A stretch of DNA of 64,000 bases, taken from assembly GCF_000006445.2 (NCBI RefSeq), contig NC_006043.2, positions 310,001 to 374,000 on the forward strand, written 5' to 3'. Numbering within the stretch: the stretch's first letter is position 1; each line of letters begins with the position of its first letter. Below the pieces are notes generated by a model. It had not been told where the DNA came from. It did no database searches and was given only the letters and a program-made list of their open reading frames with translations. The position numbers and the translations under genes were made by a program. Of this stretch, positions 63,810-64,000 are shown piece by piece. The DNA is from Debaryomyces hansenii CBS767. Its lineage: Eukaryota; Ascomycota; Pichiomycetes; Serinales; Debaryomycetaceae.

Positions 63810-64000
63810 TTTTACTAGGTTATATTTAAAAAAATATTAATGGGAAGACGCCAATGTCAGAAAAAAATAAACCAGAAGTGAAATTGATAACAGTTTCCGG
63901 ATTAAGTCGAGATCGTAATATTTCTTGTTATCGTACTACCAAATAAAACATAAATTCAAACTTAATATACACACTATGTTACTAATATACTTATACAGTA
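63810..64000. other. Promoter region of MATE gene at window edge
   Basis: AT-rich sequence upstream of the MATE gene. No further gene begins inside the window. Confidence 0.4.

Overview
The window comes from the nuclear genome of a budding yeast in the CUG-Ser (CTG) clade, most plausibly Debaryomyces or a close relative. Genes are compact and almost intronless, and the order mixes conserved Saccharomycotina genes. Two CTG codons fall where protein families demand serine: the FSAPNYC motif of a PP1-type phosphatase and the FYAESGGQ motif of alanyl-tRNA synthetase. All coding sequence here, retrotransposons included, should therefore be read with code table 12.

Left arm (1-17.3 kb): HSF1 (heat shock factor), a MAC1-type copper-fist regulator, ALA1, a PPQ1/SAL6-type phosphatase, a CDR/PDR-type ABC drug pump, a PHO80-type cyclin and a tRNA-Leu(CAA).

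Decay zone (17.6-23.4 kb): a broken Zn2Cys6 transcription factor and a broken 5-oxoprolinase fragment, then an intact ARN/SIT-type siderophore transporter.

Retrotransposon block (23.5-40.25 kb): about 16.8 kb without a host gene, made only of Ty1/copia elements of the Ty5 type. Three LTR families (called A, B and C here) occur in both orientations. One element is nearly intact: a single gag-pol frame broken only by a 41-bp tandem duplication and a solo LTR insertion, but with a truncated 3' LTR. A 2725-bp head-to-tail array carries opposed element fragments, and one LTR has its 5' 288 bp present three times. A 100-N gap with poor flanking sequence lies inside the block. Clusters of Ty5-like elements mark predicted centromeres in Debaryomyces hansenii and Scheffersomyces stipitis, so this block is a candidate centromere. 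That is an inference, not something the sequence alone proves.

Right arm (40.6-64 kb): RRP6 and REI1 (divergent), LAS21/GPI7, a Zn2Cys6 regulator whose zinc cluster is split by a 50-bp intron, a GABA/polyamine-type permease, a small Rcr-like membrane protein, an unrecognised protein with a degenerate methyltransferase-like tail, HIS7 (with a Gcn4 site), PLC1, ENP1 and a MATE-family transporter. RRP6, REI1 and ENP1 are ribosome/RNA-processing genes, and their promoters share a TCACGTGA box, a T-tract and a PAC-like CTCATC.
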